Positions 16,481 through 25,381 of a stretch of 64,000 bases of DNA are shown here, piece after piece. The stretch's first letter is position 1. Each line of letters opens with the position of its first letter. Source of the stretch: Deltaproteobacteria bacterium. Lineage in GTDB: Bacteria; Myxococcota_A; UBA796; UBA2385. The notes beneath the pieces were generated by a model, which saw nothing but the letters and a program-made list of their open reading frames with translations, did not search any database and was not told where the DNA came from. The position numbers were made by a program, and so were the translations under genes. Location of the stretch: the NCBI GenBank assembly GCA_018401435.1, contig JAGYJW010000002.1, positions 1 to 64,000 on the forward strand, written 5' to 3'.

Positions 16481-17260
16481 TCAGCCCGCGGCGCGCCGCA
16501 GCATCCGCGCCAGGGCCACCGGGTAGGTGGCAGCGCCGAGATCGCCCATGGCGGCGGTCTCTTCTTCGGCCTGGGCCAGGGTGGGCAGGGCCAGGGCCGG
16601 GCCATCGGCCTGCAGCGCCACCAGCACGATGAAGGCCGCCGCTTCTCCGCCTGCATGACCCAGGATGGGCTCAGCGCCGGTCAGCGCGTCGGCGCCCCCG
16701 GCGATGACCAGATCGGCGCGGCCTTCGGCGATGGCCCGGGCGCCCTCGGCCACCGCGCCAAAGCCGCCCAGGGCGCCATCGCAATAGCTGGCGTTTACAC
16801 CCTGTAAGTCGTGAATGGCGCTGGCAAAGCCCAGCACATTGTTGGAGAGCCCCCGCACCAGCCAGAGGGGGTGGATCAGGGGGATGCCCTCGGTGGCGAA
16901 GCGGCCGAGATCGAAGTCCCCGCCCGCACTCGCCGCGCGCAGGGCGGCCTCGAGGTCGGTCTCGTCCCCCAGCTGGGGGCTGGCGCCCACATAGATGCCG
17001 CGTCGGGGCGGCGGCGTGGCCTGCACCGCGTCAGCGGCCTCGGCCACGGCCAGGGCGGCCGCGCTCACGCCCAGCTGCACCGACCGGGTCATCAGCTTGA
17101 TCTTCTTGCGGTCGTCGATGTGGTCACGGGCGCGAAAGCCCGGCACCGCGCCGGGTGCGTCTCCGGGGCAGAGCAGGCCCACGCCGATGGCCGCGACGGC
17201 GCGGGCGCCGGGCAAGGGGCCCAAGGACGAGAGGTCGAGGGGCACGCGGAGTTCAGGCAC
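16481..17260 (-). CDS. Ketosynthase-like protein lacking the active-site cysteine (chain-length-factor type)
   Basis: Protein of 259 aa resembling only the N-terminal half of beta-ketoacyl synthases (Ketoacyl-synt_2 type). The thiolase-fold segment GVNASYCDGALGG aligns with the usual TACASG nucleophile elbow, but Ala replaces the catalytic Cys. It is followed by GRADLVIAGGADAL. The His-containing C-terminal half is absent. Such partners pair with an active ketosynthase and help set chain length, as in type II polyketide and aryl-polyene systems. GTG 17260 overlaps the ketosynthase stop by eight bases (GTGCCTGA), so the two are translationally coupled. Confidence 0.72.
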   Translation of the reverse strand: MPELRVPLDLSSLGPLPGARAVAAIGVGLLCPGDAPGAVPGFRARDHIDDRKKIKLMTRSVQLGVSAAALAVAEAADAVQATPPPRRGIYVGASPQLGDETDLEAALRAASAGGDFDLGRFATEGIPLIHPLWLVRGLSNNVLGFASAIHDLQGVNASYCDGALGGFGAVAEGARAIAEGRADLVIAGGADALTGAEPILGHAGGEAAAFIVLVALQADGPALALPTLAQAEEETAAMGDLGAATYPVALARMLRRAAG

Positions 17261-18481
17261 GCCGGATCTCCTGGTCGGCGGCACCGAATACGAGGCACGC
17301 ATTCTGTCCGCCAAAGCCGAAGCTGTTGCTGAGCAGGGCCCGGGGTCGGGCCGCACGGGGCGCGAGCACAGCGTCGATGGGGCAGGCGGGATCCCGCTCT
17401 TCGAGGCCGCAGGTGCCCGGGAGGAACTCCTGCTGCATTGCAGCAAGGCACACGGCGGCCTCGATGGCGCCCGCCGCGGCGATGGTGTGGCCCAAGGCGC
17501 CCTTGGTGGAGGACACCGGCACCCGGTCGCCCAACACCCGGGCGATGGCCTGGGCCTCGGCGAGATCCCCCACCGGCGTGCCCGTACCGTGAGCGTTGAC
17601 ATAGTCGATGTCTTCGGGCCGCAGGCCAGCGTCCGCCAGGGCCCTGCGCATGGCGCGTTCGGCGCCCTGGCCCTCGGGCTGCGGCGCCGTCACATTCCAA
17701 GCGTCCGCGCTGGTGCCCGCGCCCAGCAGGCGGCCCAGCACCGGCGCCCCCCGGGCGCGCGCGGCGTCCTCCCGCTCGAGCACGAAGACCGCGGCCCCCT
17801 CGCCAATCAGGAAGCCCTCGCGGGCGCGGTCGAAGGGGCGGCAGCGATCGGGCGCGAGGGCGCCCAGCACCACGAAGCTCAGCAGGCCGAGGGGGTGCAG
17901 CATGCTGTCATGGCCCCCCACCAGCGCGACATCGGCGTCCCCGCGGCGCAAGGCGCGCAGGCCCTCGGCCATGGCCTGGGCGGCGGCGGCACAGGCTGAG
18001 AAGGAGGTGCCGGTGGGGCCCAACACGCCAGCGCTGGCGACCGGCCGGGCGATGGCGCAGGCCGGCAGGTGCCGGCGGGGAAGCGGCGCGATCCCGGGCG
18101 AGATCGGCGGCGACCTGGCGTCGCGGTCCAGCACAATCCCACCGGGTGGGCGCGGGCAGCACCCCAAACCGTGCCACCGTAACCGAGGACGAATGGTGCC
18201 GGGGAAGAGGCCCGGCGGCTTGCGCCACCGTCCCCTCGAAGGCCCCGCCGCCCGGGCGTCTTCGATGCAACTCATCAGCAGCCAGATCTTGCGGTCATCG
18301 GGGGCCTCGGCCAGCGCCGGCACGGGGTCGGTGTTTGCCTGGCCCGAGCCAGCACAGGTAGAGCGGTGCCCGGATCCGCCACACAGGGCGCCATGGCCCG
18401 CAAGCTGTCGCCCAGGCGCGACAGGTCGCTGCCGCCCGCGCACCTCAGGCCCACCGCCGTGATGACGACCGCGCTGTTCAC
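17253..18481 (-). CDS. Beta-ketoacyl-ACP synthase, FabF-like (frame broken in its first third)
   Basis: Condensing enzyme of about 405 aa. The catalytic residues are present: Cys in FSACAAAAQAM, His in VNAHGTGTP and His in KGALGHTIAAAGA, with the closing SFGFGGQNA. The likely start is GTG 18481, giving VVITAVGLRCAGG, typical of KS N termini. It overlaps the upstream stop as GTGA. Between about 18330 and 18060 the frame changes at least twice: once near 18320 after LARARQ, and again in the stretch around 18260-18100. Motifs on both sides are conserved, so sequence error is likely. It is coupled downstream to the cysteine-less ketosynthase-like gene. Confidence 0.68.
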
Positions 18482-18705
18482 TGCCGGACGCAGCTCGACG
18501 CGCGCCGCCACAAACAGCGGTGATTGCCCGCGGTCGGCCCGTCCACACGCATCAAATAGCTTTGCAGTCTTCTTTGTAGGCGCGACGGTACGTTGAGCGC
18601 TTGTGGCCCGTCCAGGCAGCCTCCGTCGTCGCCCATCCAAGCCGATCCGCTGTCGCAGTCCACCTTGAGCTTGCGGGTGCCGGGCTCGACCGAAATGAAG
18701 CGCAT
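18478..18705 (-). CDS. C-terminal ectodomain fragment, probably the true end of the upstream Ser/Thr kinase
   Basis: An open frame of 75 codons starting MRFISVEPGTRKLKVDC and ending with SSCVRQ. Its composition and the pattern of a beta-strand start, several Cys and a final Cys-Val-Arg suggest a small disulfide-bonded outer domain, as found after the membrane helix of myxobacterial kinases. It lies in a different frame from the kinase, which ends at 18800 after its transmembrane helix. A Gly/Glu-rich linker with one in-frame TGA at 18748 lies between. The stop overlaps the ketosynthase GTG as GTGA, supporting that this frame is translated. It may also be a separate small protein. Confidence 0.45.
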   Translation of the reverse strand: MRFISVEPGTRKLKVDCDSGSAWMGDDGGCLDGPQALNVPSRLQRRLQSYLMRVDGPTAGNHRCLWRRASSCVRQ

Positions 18706-18799
18706 GCCCCCATTCTCGCCGGCGTCTGGGCCGCCTTCTTCGCCCTCTCACCCTGCGGCTGCTGCTCCCGCGCGCCCCAGGCCGCCTTCGCCCCCATCG

Positions 18800-20812
18800 T
18801 CATCGACAGCCGCCACCCGAGTCTTCGCCGCCCATCCCGGCAACCTCGGCGGCGTCCCCGGCCAGCAGGGTGCCGATGCGGTCGAGCTGGCTGTAGAGGG
18901 CGCCCGCGCCGATGGCCAGCACGCCCACACCCACCAGGCAGCCGGCGGCCAGGAAGGGCAGCATGGAGCGGCGGGGTGGCGCGGGGGGCGCCTCTTCGGG
19001 CACCTCCTCCACCATGGCCGGGGCGCCCACGGGCTTGACCAGGGTGGTCTGGGCCTCTTCGATGCGCCGCTGCCGGGCCTGGCCGACCTCGACCGTGACG
19101 CTGTGGGTGGGCCCGGACATGAGGTCGGCGCCCGGCGCCCGCGGCGTGGACACCGTGGCGCTGTCTTCGTCATGCAGCGGCGGGACCCGATCGGGGCGCA
19201 AGGGTCGCACCTCGCCCCCGGCAGGATCCACCACCATCAGCACCGTGGGGGACTCGGCGTCATCGGAGGCGGCGATGGGCGCGAGGGCTCTGGGGTCGAC
19301 TGGGGATCCGGGCGGGCCCGACCGAGGCCAAGGCGCCTGGCAATCCACCCGGGGCAGCTGCGGCGCGGCAGGCGGCGCGGCACGCCCAGAGACGGGCCAA
19401 AGGGGGATGGGCCGGTCCAGCTGCAGCACGGCGCCCGGGGCATCGGCGGGCACCGACAGGATGGCCGTCGCGCTGAGGGCAGAGAAGGGGTCGGCCGGGT
19501 CGGGCGGCAGATCCGAGGCCACCGAGTCCCGGGCGGCGAGTCCGATGGCCTCTTCGGTGTCCAAGGGCGCGTCGATGAAGGGCAGCTCGGGCGCTTCGCC
19601 GATGTGGGTCGGGCCATCGTCCCACTCGTCGAGCACCGGCAGAGCGGGGCTGGCCCCGGTGCGCAGGCCCGTCGCCGGCGCCCCGGTGGGCAGCACCATC
19701 GACACCATGCGGTCGCCCGACTCCTCCAGCTCGGCCAGGGCGCCCCGGCGCAGCTCTTCGGCGGTGGGGCGGCGGTTCGCGGGCTCTTCGGCGGGCTCTT
19801 CGACGGCGCCGAAGGCCTTGCTGTCCTCGACCAGGATGGTGTCGTCCAGGGGGCTGGGATGCCGGCGATCTTCAGAGACCTCGCTGACCAGCGGCGGCAG
19901 GTTGCGCTCGCAGAAGATGGCGAGGTCCTCGTCGTCCATCAGGCGCGAGAGCACCCTGGCCCGCTGGAAGAACTCGGCTGCGGTGGGGCGCTCCTCGTGG
20001 TTGAAGGCGAGGCTGGCCAGCAGCAGGGCTTCGAGTTCGCCGCCGGGGCCGGCGGGCAGGGCCAGCAGCGTGGACAGCTCGCGGATGCGTTCGACCAGGA
20101 AGGCCTGGTGGCGCTCGGGCCGCCCCCGCGCCTTGCCGAGCTTGTCCTGGAAGAGCACCTCGAAGAGGGTGGCCCCCAGGGAGTAGACATCGCTGGCGGG
20201 GGTCTCGGGCTCGAAGAAGAGCCGCTCTGGCGCCATGTAGTCGACCGAGCCGAACTGCAGGTCCTGGGTGTGGCTCTCGCGGTTCTCGATCTCGGAGCGG
20301 GCCACGCCGAAGTCCAGCACCTTCACCTGGCCGGACTCGTCCAGCATGATGTTGCTGGGCTTGATGTCGCGGTGAATGACCCGCAGGGGCTTCTCGCCGG
20401 GGATGGGCGGCCGGTTGTAGGCGGCGTCCAGGGCGCTGGCCACCGCGGCGGCGACCTGCAAGGCGGCCTTGACCGGCAGCCGGGCCTGGGTGGATTCCAA
20501 GCGCTGCACCAGCTGCCGCAGGTCTACGGCCTCCAGGTATTCCATCACCACCGCGGCGCGGCCGTCGATGGACACCAGGTCGATCACGTCCACGATGTTG
20601 CGGTGGCGCAACAAGCCCAGCAGCCGGGCCTCGTCCCGCATGCGCCGGGCGACCTCTTCGGTGTCGGTCCACTGCACCTTGAGCAGCTTCACGGCCACAA
20701 GGCGCGAGAAGCCGTCGGCGTGCATCACTTTGACGAGATGCACCGTCCCGAAGCCGCCAGAGGCGATCTCGCGAAGGAAGTGGAAGCGGCGCGCGTGCTC
20801 TCGCGTGGTCAC
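18800..20812 (-). CDS. Membrane-anchored Ser/Thr protein kinase
   Basis: Eukaryotic-like kinase of about 670 aa. An N-terminal kinase domain (about residues 10-280) has a Gly-rich loop IASGGFGTVH, Lys42 in VAVKLLK, catalytic HRDIKPSN (Asp149) and DFG (Asp167), then GSVDYMAPE, so it should be active. A long acidic, Pro/Ala-rich linker follows, then a transmembrane helix near the C terminus (FLAAGCLVGVGVLAIGAGALY). Outside the membrane a Gly-rich tail is cut at 18800, probably by a frame break. GTG 20812 is preferred (GGAG six bases upstream) over GTG 20851. It is the first gene of a chain leading into the ketosynthase genes, so it may control them or respond with them. Confidence 0.85.
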   Translation of the reverse strand: MTTREHARRFHFLREIASGGFGTVHLVKVMHADGFSRLVAVKLLKVQWTDTEEVARRMRDEARLLGLLRHRNIVDVIDLVSIDGRAAVVMEYLEAVDLRQLVQRLESTQARLPVKAALQVAAAVASALDAAYNRPPIPGEKPLRVIHRDIKPSNIMLDESGQVKVLDFGVARSEIENRESHTQDLQFGSVDYMAPERLFFEPETPASDVYSLGATLFEVLFQDKLGKARGRPERHQAFLVERIRELSTLLALPAGPGGELEALLLASLAFNHEERPTAAEFFQRARVLSRLMDDEDLAIFCERNLPPLVSEVSEDRRHPSPLDDTILVEDSKAFGAVEEPAEEPANRRPTAEELRRGALAELEESGDRMVSMVLPTGAPATGLRTGASPALPVLDEWDDGPTHIGEAPELPFIDAPLDTEEAIGLAARDSVASDLPPDPADPFSALSATAILSVPADAPGAVLQLDRPIPLWPVSGRAAPPAAPQLPRVDCQAPWPRSGPPGSPVDPRALAPIAASDDAESPTVLMVVDPAGGEVRPLRPDRVPPLHDEDSATVSTPRAPGADLMSGPTHSVTVEVGQARQRRIEEAQTTLVKPVGAPAMVEEVPEEAPPAPPRRSMLPFLAAGCLVGVGVLAIGAGALYSQLDRIGTLLAGDAAEVAGMGGEDSGGGCR

Positions 20813-20915
20813 CAAGGGCTCCCAGAGACCCGGGGCGCCGAAACGTAGCACGCCGAGGGGGCCCGGCGGATTGCAGGTCGGGCTCTTCGGGCCGGGCCGC
20901 CCGCGGGAAGGCCGC

Positions 20916-22158
20916 TCAGGGGCGGGGTACCGCGCCTTCGGGCCAGTCTTCGATGGACCAGGTCATGCCCTCGTCGCGGAGGCGCCGCAGCAGGGCCCGC
21001 CCCAGGGCAGAGGCCGGGGTGAGCACGCCGGCGCAGTCGGGGCTTTCATCCTGGTCAAAGGCCAGGCAGAGCGCGCTTTGGCCCAGCATGATCGCCGTTG
21101 CCGCATAGCCGGGATCCTTGTGGCCGATCACCCGCCCGACCAGCCGCCCCGAGGGCCCCTCGGCCACCAGCAAGTGGCGGAAGAAGCCGCTCTCGCGCTT
21201 GTCTTCGTCGGGGCCGTCGCCGGCTGGCAGGCGGCTGGCCAGCAGGCCCCGCAGGCCGGGCTGCTTCGCCGCCACCATCAAGGCGCCCAGGCCCGCGGTG
21301 ATCGCGGTGGCCCGCATGCGCCCGGCCAGGCCGCCGCCCACCGCCATGCGCTCTTGGTAGGAGAAGGCCGTCCCCCACGGCTGCCCCAACAAGGCGTGGC
21401 TTCTGCGCACCACCCGGGTGTTGATCGGCCCCATCAGAAAGGGCGTGCTCCACTGCTGGATATCGGCGAGAAAGGCCGGCGTGGTGGGGTCCCGGTCTTC
21501 GGGGCCTCGGGGGGTGCCGGCGGGATCGAGGCCATAGGGGTCGGCCATCATGCGGCGGACCCCAATGATCGGCCGCTGCAAGCTCCATGGCGGCCAGGCC
21601 GCTGGCCACCGTGCCCCCGCTGGCGCCGCCTCGGCTGGGTCCCACATAGGTGCGCACCCGGGTGGCGGGCCCACCGCGCTCCACCATGGCCGCCTGCACC
21701 ATCAGGGTGCCCAGATCGCTGGGAATGGAGTCGTAGCCGCAGCAGTGAACGATTCGCGCCCCGCTGGCCAAGGCGATGTCGTGGGCGCGATCGATGCTCT
21801 GGCGGATGAAGGGCACCTCGCCGGTGAGGTCGCAGTAGCCCACGCCGGCCTCGGCGCAGGCGCGCACCAGGGGCAGGCCGTGGTGCAGGTAGGGGCCCAC
21901 CGTGGTGCAGACCACCCGGGTGGTGCGGGCCACCATGCGCGCCAGGCTGTCGTCGTCGGCGCTGTCGGCCTGGATGAGGGGGAGGTCGAGCCCAGGGTGC
22001 AGGGCCTGCAGGGCCGCTCGCAGCCCCTCGAGGCGGGGCAGGCTGCGACCCGCCAGGGCCCAGCGCAGGTCGGCGGGCCCGCGGCTGGCGAGGTGGTGGG
22101 CCACCAGCTGGCCGGTGAAGCCAGTGGCACCAAAGAGGATGATGTCGAAGTCGGTCAC
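20916..22158 (-). CDS. Saccharopine-dehydrogenase-fold / trans-acting enoyl reductase-like protein (one frameshift)
   Basis: Protein of about 413 aa. It starts MTDFDIILFGATGFTGQLVA, a Rossmann nucleotide site, and continues with VCTTVGPYLHHG, YCDLTGEVPFI, HCCGYDSIPSDLG and the C-terminal GHKDPGYAATA. These features match the family that includes mycobacterial trans-acting enoyl reductase Rv2953 and saccharopine-dehydrogenase-like oxidoreductases. A one-base frame change near 21570 separates GLAAMELA from RPIIGVRRMMADPYGL. GTG 22158 has GGAG six bases upstream. Its place between two ketosynthase groups suggests it reduces a double bond in an ACP-bound or finished chain; this is inference. Confidence 0.72.
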
Positions 22159-22221
22159 GGGCGCTCCGGGGCTGCGGGTCCCCTACCCTCTCTGCGCCTG
22201 GGGTTGGGGTAGAGCAGACCC

Positions 22222-22695
22222 ATGTCGCGTCTCCGCCTCGGCCTCTTCCTCAGCCTGATCACCGCCCTCGTCGTCGGGGGAATCTGGAAGCTGTGGCCCG
22301 AAGACGACAGCGACCGGGTGCGCGCGGCGGTGGAGCAGGTGCTGGACGGCGCGCGACGGGCCGATCTGGGCGCCATCATGGGCCCCGTATCGGCCGACTA
22401 CCACGACCCGGACGGGCTCAACAAAGAGGCCATTCGCGGCTTGCTCTTCCGCGAATTCGCCAAGCGGGGCCCCATCGGCATCCACACCGGGCCCATCGAC
22501 GTGACCGTGGACGGCGACCGGGCCACCGCCCGCTTCGACGCGGTGCTGGTGGAGGGGGTCGCAGGTTCGCCCATCCCCGTAGACGCCGACGCGCTGAGCG
22601 TGACCGTGGACCTGGCGCGGGAAGAGGGCGGCTGGGCCATCACCGGCCACCGCCGCGAGCCCCTGGAAGAGGGCTGGAAGGGCCGAGAACGCTAG
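22222..22695 (+). CDS. Membrane-anchored NTF2/SnoaL-like protein
   Basis: Protein of 157 aa. A single N-terminal hydrophobic segment (LGLFLSLITALVVGGIWKL) is followed by a small alpha+beta domain. This domain starts with a helix containing VEQVLDGARRADLGAIMGPVS and ends with strands such as DVTVDGDRATARFDAVL and GGWAITGHR, like NTF2/SnoaL-fold proteins. Members bind small molecules or act as polyketide cyclases, but no catalytic residue can be assigned. ATG 22222 diverges from the enoyl-reductase-like gene across 63 bases. It converges on the ketosynthase-like gene ending at 22706. Confidence 0.62.
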   Translation: MSRLRLGLFLSLITALVVGGIWKLWPEDDSDRVRAAVEQVLDGARRADLGAIMGPVSADYHDPDGLNKEAIRGLLFREFAKRGPIGIHTGPIDVTVDGDRATARFDAVLVEGVAGSPIPVDADALSVTVDLAREEGGWAITGHRREPLEEGWKGRER

Positions 22696-22705
22696 GCGCG
22701 CGGGT

Positions 22706-23623
22706 TCAGGCGGGGCGCAGGGAGACGCCGGTGGGCGGCAGGCCAGGATCAGCGAAAACGATGTCCTGCGGCCCATCTCCAGCGAGTACGGCCGCGATGG
22801 CCAAGACCAGGGCGAGGGCCCCATCGGCGGCCCCACAGTCCCCGAGGGCGGCCCGGTGGGCGGGGGCGGAGGCGGCCTTCAGGGCGGCCTTCGGCCGGAC
22901 CGAAATCCGCGCGAGGACCGGCGCTCCGCGGGCGATGGCGGCGGCCTCTTCCTCGATCAGCACCGCTGCGGCGGCCTCTCCGGGGGGGTCGGTGGCCCGG
23001 AGGCGCAGGCGATCCCGCTGGCTGCCGCGGTCCACCTGCCTTCGTGGCGCCGGTCAGGCGCCGGCGCCCGGCCCTCCTCCACCGCCTGCACCGCGGCGAT
23101 GACAGCCCGCAAGGCAGCGGCGGGGACCGCCCGCCCAGGCCCCATTCTCACCACAAATGCCCAGGTTGATGGACACATGGGCCAGGGCCATATTGGGCAG
23201 GGTCTGGAGGGGCAGCAGGGGCGCGGTCGCCCGGGGCCTGCCGTAGCAAGGCGTCGCCAGGGCGCCGGCCGTCGGCTGCAGCCACCAGCGCGGCCTCGCT
23301 GTCCCCGTCGTCGGGGGCTCGCGGCCCACGCCACAGAACAAGCCCAGCTCCAGCCGATCCCCGGGCCAGCCGCCCAGGGCCTGACCAAAGGCGGGCAGCG
23401 CCAGCTCGCTGGGGCGGGCCATCAGCTTGCGGTCCTTGCGCCGCTGCAGCCAGCGCCCCAGGTCGAGGTGGACCACGCGCCCGGCCAGCGCGCTCCCCGG
23501 CATGCGGGCGAGGTCGGGGGCGGCGCTCAGGCCCGAGGCGCCCCCTTGCAGGGCCTGGAAGACGGCAGCGGCGTCGGTGCCCAAGGCGCAGACCAGGCCC
23601 AGACCCGTCACCACCGCGCTCAT
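22706..23623 (-). CDS. Second cysteine-less ketosynthase-like protein (two compensating frame breaks)
   Basis: Protein of about 305 aa starting MSAVVTGLGLVCALG, a ketosynthase-type N terminus. It continues DRKLMARPSELALPAFGQAL, as in the KS partner at 16.5 kb. At the position of the nucleophile elbow it reads ICGENGAWAG, without the catalytic Cys, followed by an AVQAVEEGRA helix. The C-terminal part has AAAVLIEEEAAAIARGAPVLARI, another KS-like strand-helix pattern. Near 23110-23130 the frame changes by one base and returns near 23035, so one extra and one missing base are implied. ATG 23623 overlaps the upstream ketosynthase stop as ATGA. Confidence 0.65.
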
Positions 23624-24894
23624 CCTGGCGCCCAGGCAGAGAGCAGCAGGCTGCCGTTGCTGCCCCCAAAGCCAAAGGCGTTGGTGAGGGCGTGGCGCAC
23701 CGGCGCCGACACGGGCTTGGGCCCGACATGGTTGAGATCGCAGTCGGGGTCGGGATCTTCGATGTTGATCCCCGGCGGCAGCACCCCGTCTCGCGCCGCC
23801 AGCAAGCACAGGATGGCCTCGACCGCCCCACAAGCCGCGACCAGGTGGCCCATCAGGCTCTTGGTGCTGCTGACCGGCACCCGGCGGCCGATGTCATCGC
23901 CCAGGGCCTTGTGGATGCCCGCCGTCTCGCTGGCATCGTTCATGGGGGTGGAGGTGCCGTGAGCGTTGACATAGTCGATGTCTTCGGCGCGCAGGCCCGC
24001 GTCGGCCAGGGCCGCAACCATGGCTTGGGCCGCCCCGCGCCCATCCGGCGGCGAATCGGTGATGCGCCAGGCATTGCACGAGCAGCCAAAGCCCGAGATC
24101 TCGCCCAGGATGTCGGCCCCCCGCCGCAGGGCACCCTCGGCCTCCTCCAGGATGAGGAAGCCCGCACCCTCACCCAGGACGAAGCCATCCCGGCCGCGGT
24201 CAAAGGGCCGGCTGGCCCGGGCGGGGTCGTCGTTGCGGGTGGACAAGGCGCCCAAGCGCGCGAAGCCGGTGACCATGATGGGGTCCACCAGCACATCCAC
24301 GCCGCCTGCGACCGCCGCGTCCACCTCGCCGCGGCGGATGCGCAGCACGGCCTCGCCCACCGCCTGGCTGCTGCTGGTGCAGGCCGTGGCGGTGGTGGAG
24401 CGGGGGCCGGTGGATCCCACGATGGCCGCGGTCAACCGGGTGGGGGCGTCGGGGGCCAGGCGGGCCAGCTCTCGGGCCTGGGGCAGATCGCCGCTGCGCA
24501 GCCGAGCCGAGATGTCGCCCAGCTCGGGACGGGCGGCCTCGCTGCCCAGGCAGACCGCCACGCGGTCGCCCCGCAGGCTGAAGCGAGACTGTTCCAGGGC
24601 CTCACGCAGGGCGGCGACGGCCAGCCGCCCCTTGAGGCCATGGGCCAGGGCCGCCAGCTCGGGATCCGGCACCCGATCGGATAACCAATCCGCGTGAACA
24701 AGCCCAGGATCGGGGCTTTGGGCCGCAAAGGTCACCGGGAAGCCCGTGGGGTCGAAGCGGGTGATGGGGCCGATGGCCGACCGCCCTTGCAGCAGGCCGG
24801 CCCAGGTCTCCTCGGTGCTGGCGCCCAGCGGCGTCACCGTGCCGATGCCGGTGACCACGACGCGGCGGCGCAGCGTCCGGCCGGCGGCGCCCAC
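23620..24894 (-). CDS. Beta-ketoacyl-ACP synthase II-like (FabF family)
   Basis: Complete ketosynthase of 424 aa, the standard length. Cys172 in ATACTSSSQ, His312 in VNAHGTSTP and His350 in KSLMGHLVAACG form the condensing triad. The end GFGGSNGSLLL is also typical. It should decarboxylate malonyl-ACP and extend an acyl chain. GTG 24894 shares one base with the dehydratase stop (TAGTG), and its own stop overlaps the start of the cysteine-less partner as ATGA. The dehydratase, ketosynthase and partner are therefore tightly coupled. It is not clear whether it serves housekeeping fatty acid synthesis, but linkage to a cysteine-less partner points to a special chain. Confidence 0.9.
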   Translation of the reverse strand: MGAAGRTLRRRVVVTGIGTVTPLGASTEETWAGLLQGRSAIGPITRFDPTGFPVTFAAQSPDPGLVHADWLSDRVPDPELAALAHGLKGRLAVAALREALEQSRFSLRGDRVAVCLGSEAARPELGDISARLRSGDLPQARELARLAPDAPTRLTAAIVGSTGPRSTTATACTSSSQAVGEAVLRIRRGEVDAAVAGGVDVLVDPIMVTGFARLGALSTRNDDPARASRPFDRGRDGFVLGEGAGFLILEEAEGALRRGADILGEISGFGCSCNAWRITDSPPDGRGAAQAMVAALADAGLRAEDIDYVNAHGTSTPMNDASETAGIHKALGDDIGRRVPVSSTKSLMGHLVAACGAVEAILCLLAARDGVLPPGINIEDPDPDCDLNHVGPKPVSAPVRHALTNAFGFGGSNGSLLLSAWAPG

Positions 24895-25379
24895 TAAAAG
24901 TCTCCGGGGTAGGCGGCCCACAGCCGCGCCAGCTCGTCGCGCTCGCACTGCTCGACCCGGGCCTGCTCGACCGGATCGGTGAGGGGCACGGCGTTGAAGG
25001 CGAAGACCTGCTCGGCCCGGGCAACCCACTTGCCATCCACCAGCACCCGCACCTTGACCGCGCCCATATCCTCGCGCAAAGAGACCAGCTCGGTCTCCAG
25101 GCGGGTGAGCTGCCCGGGCTTGACGAAGCGGCGAAACTTGACCCGCTCCATCAGGCTGAGGATGGGGAAGGGCCAGTCGCCGCGCTCCTTCTTGATGCTA
25201 TAGCCGATGAGCTTGCCCGAGAGCTGCGCCAGGGATTCCAGCAGCAGGACGCCGGGCACCACCGGAAAGCCCGGAAAGTGGTCCAGGAAGAGGGGCAGCG
25301 TCGGGTCCCAGGTGCGCGAGCCCACGGCTCGCTCCCCCACCTCGATGCTTTCAATGCTGTCGAGCAGTCCCCAACGCAT
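24894..25379 (-). CDS. FabZ/FabA-type 3-hydroxyacyl-ACP dehydratase
   Basis: Hot-dog-fold dehydratase of 161 aa. The helix motif LDHFPGFPVVPGVLLLE holds catalytic His34 and acidic Glu48. It should remove water from 3-hydroxyacyl-ACP. A basic strand MERVKFRRFVKPG matches FabZ-like proteins. The C terminus is extended by about 20 residues relative to FabZ. ATG 25379 begins two bases after the stop of the lipoprotein gene; the next gene begins on the last base of its stop. No ketoreductase gene is present in the window, so a 3-ketoacyl reductase must come from elsewhere. Confidence 0.87.
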   Translation of the reverse strand: MRWGLLDSIESIEVGERAVGSRTWDPTLPLFLDHFPGFPVVPGVLLLESLAQLSGKLIGYSIKKERGDWPFPILSLMERVKFRRFVKPGQLTRLETELVSLREDMGAVKVRVLVDGKWVARAEQVFAFNAVPLTDPVEQARVEQCERDELARLWAAYPGDF

Positions 25380-25381
25380 GG

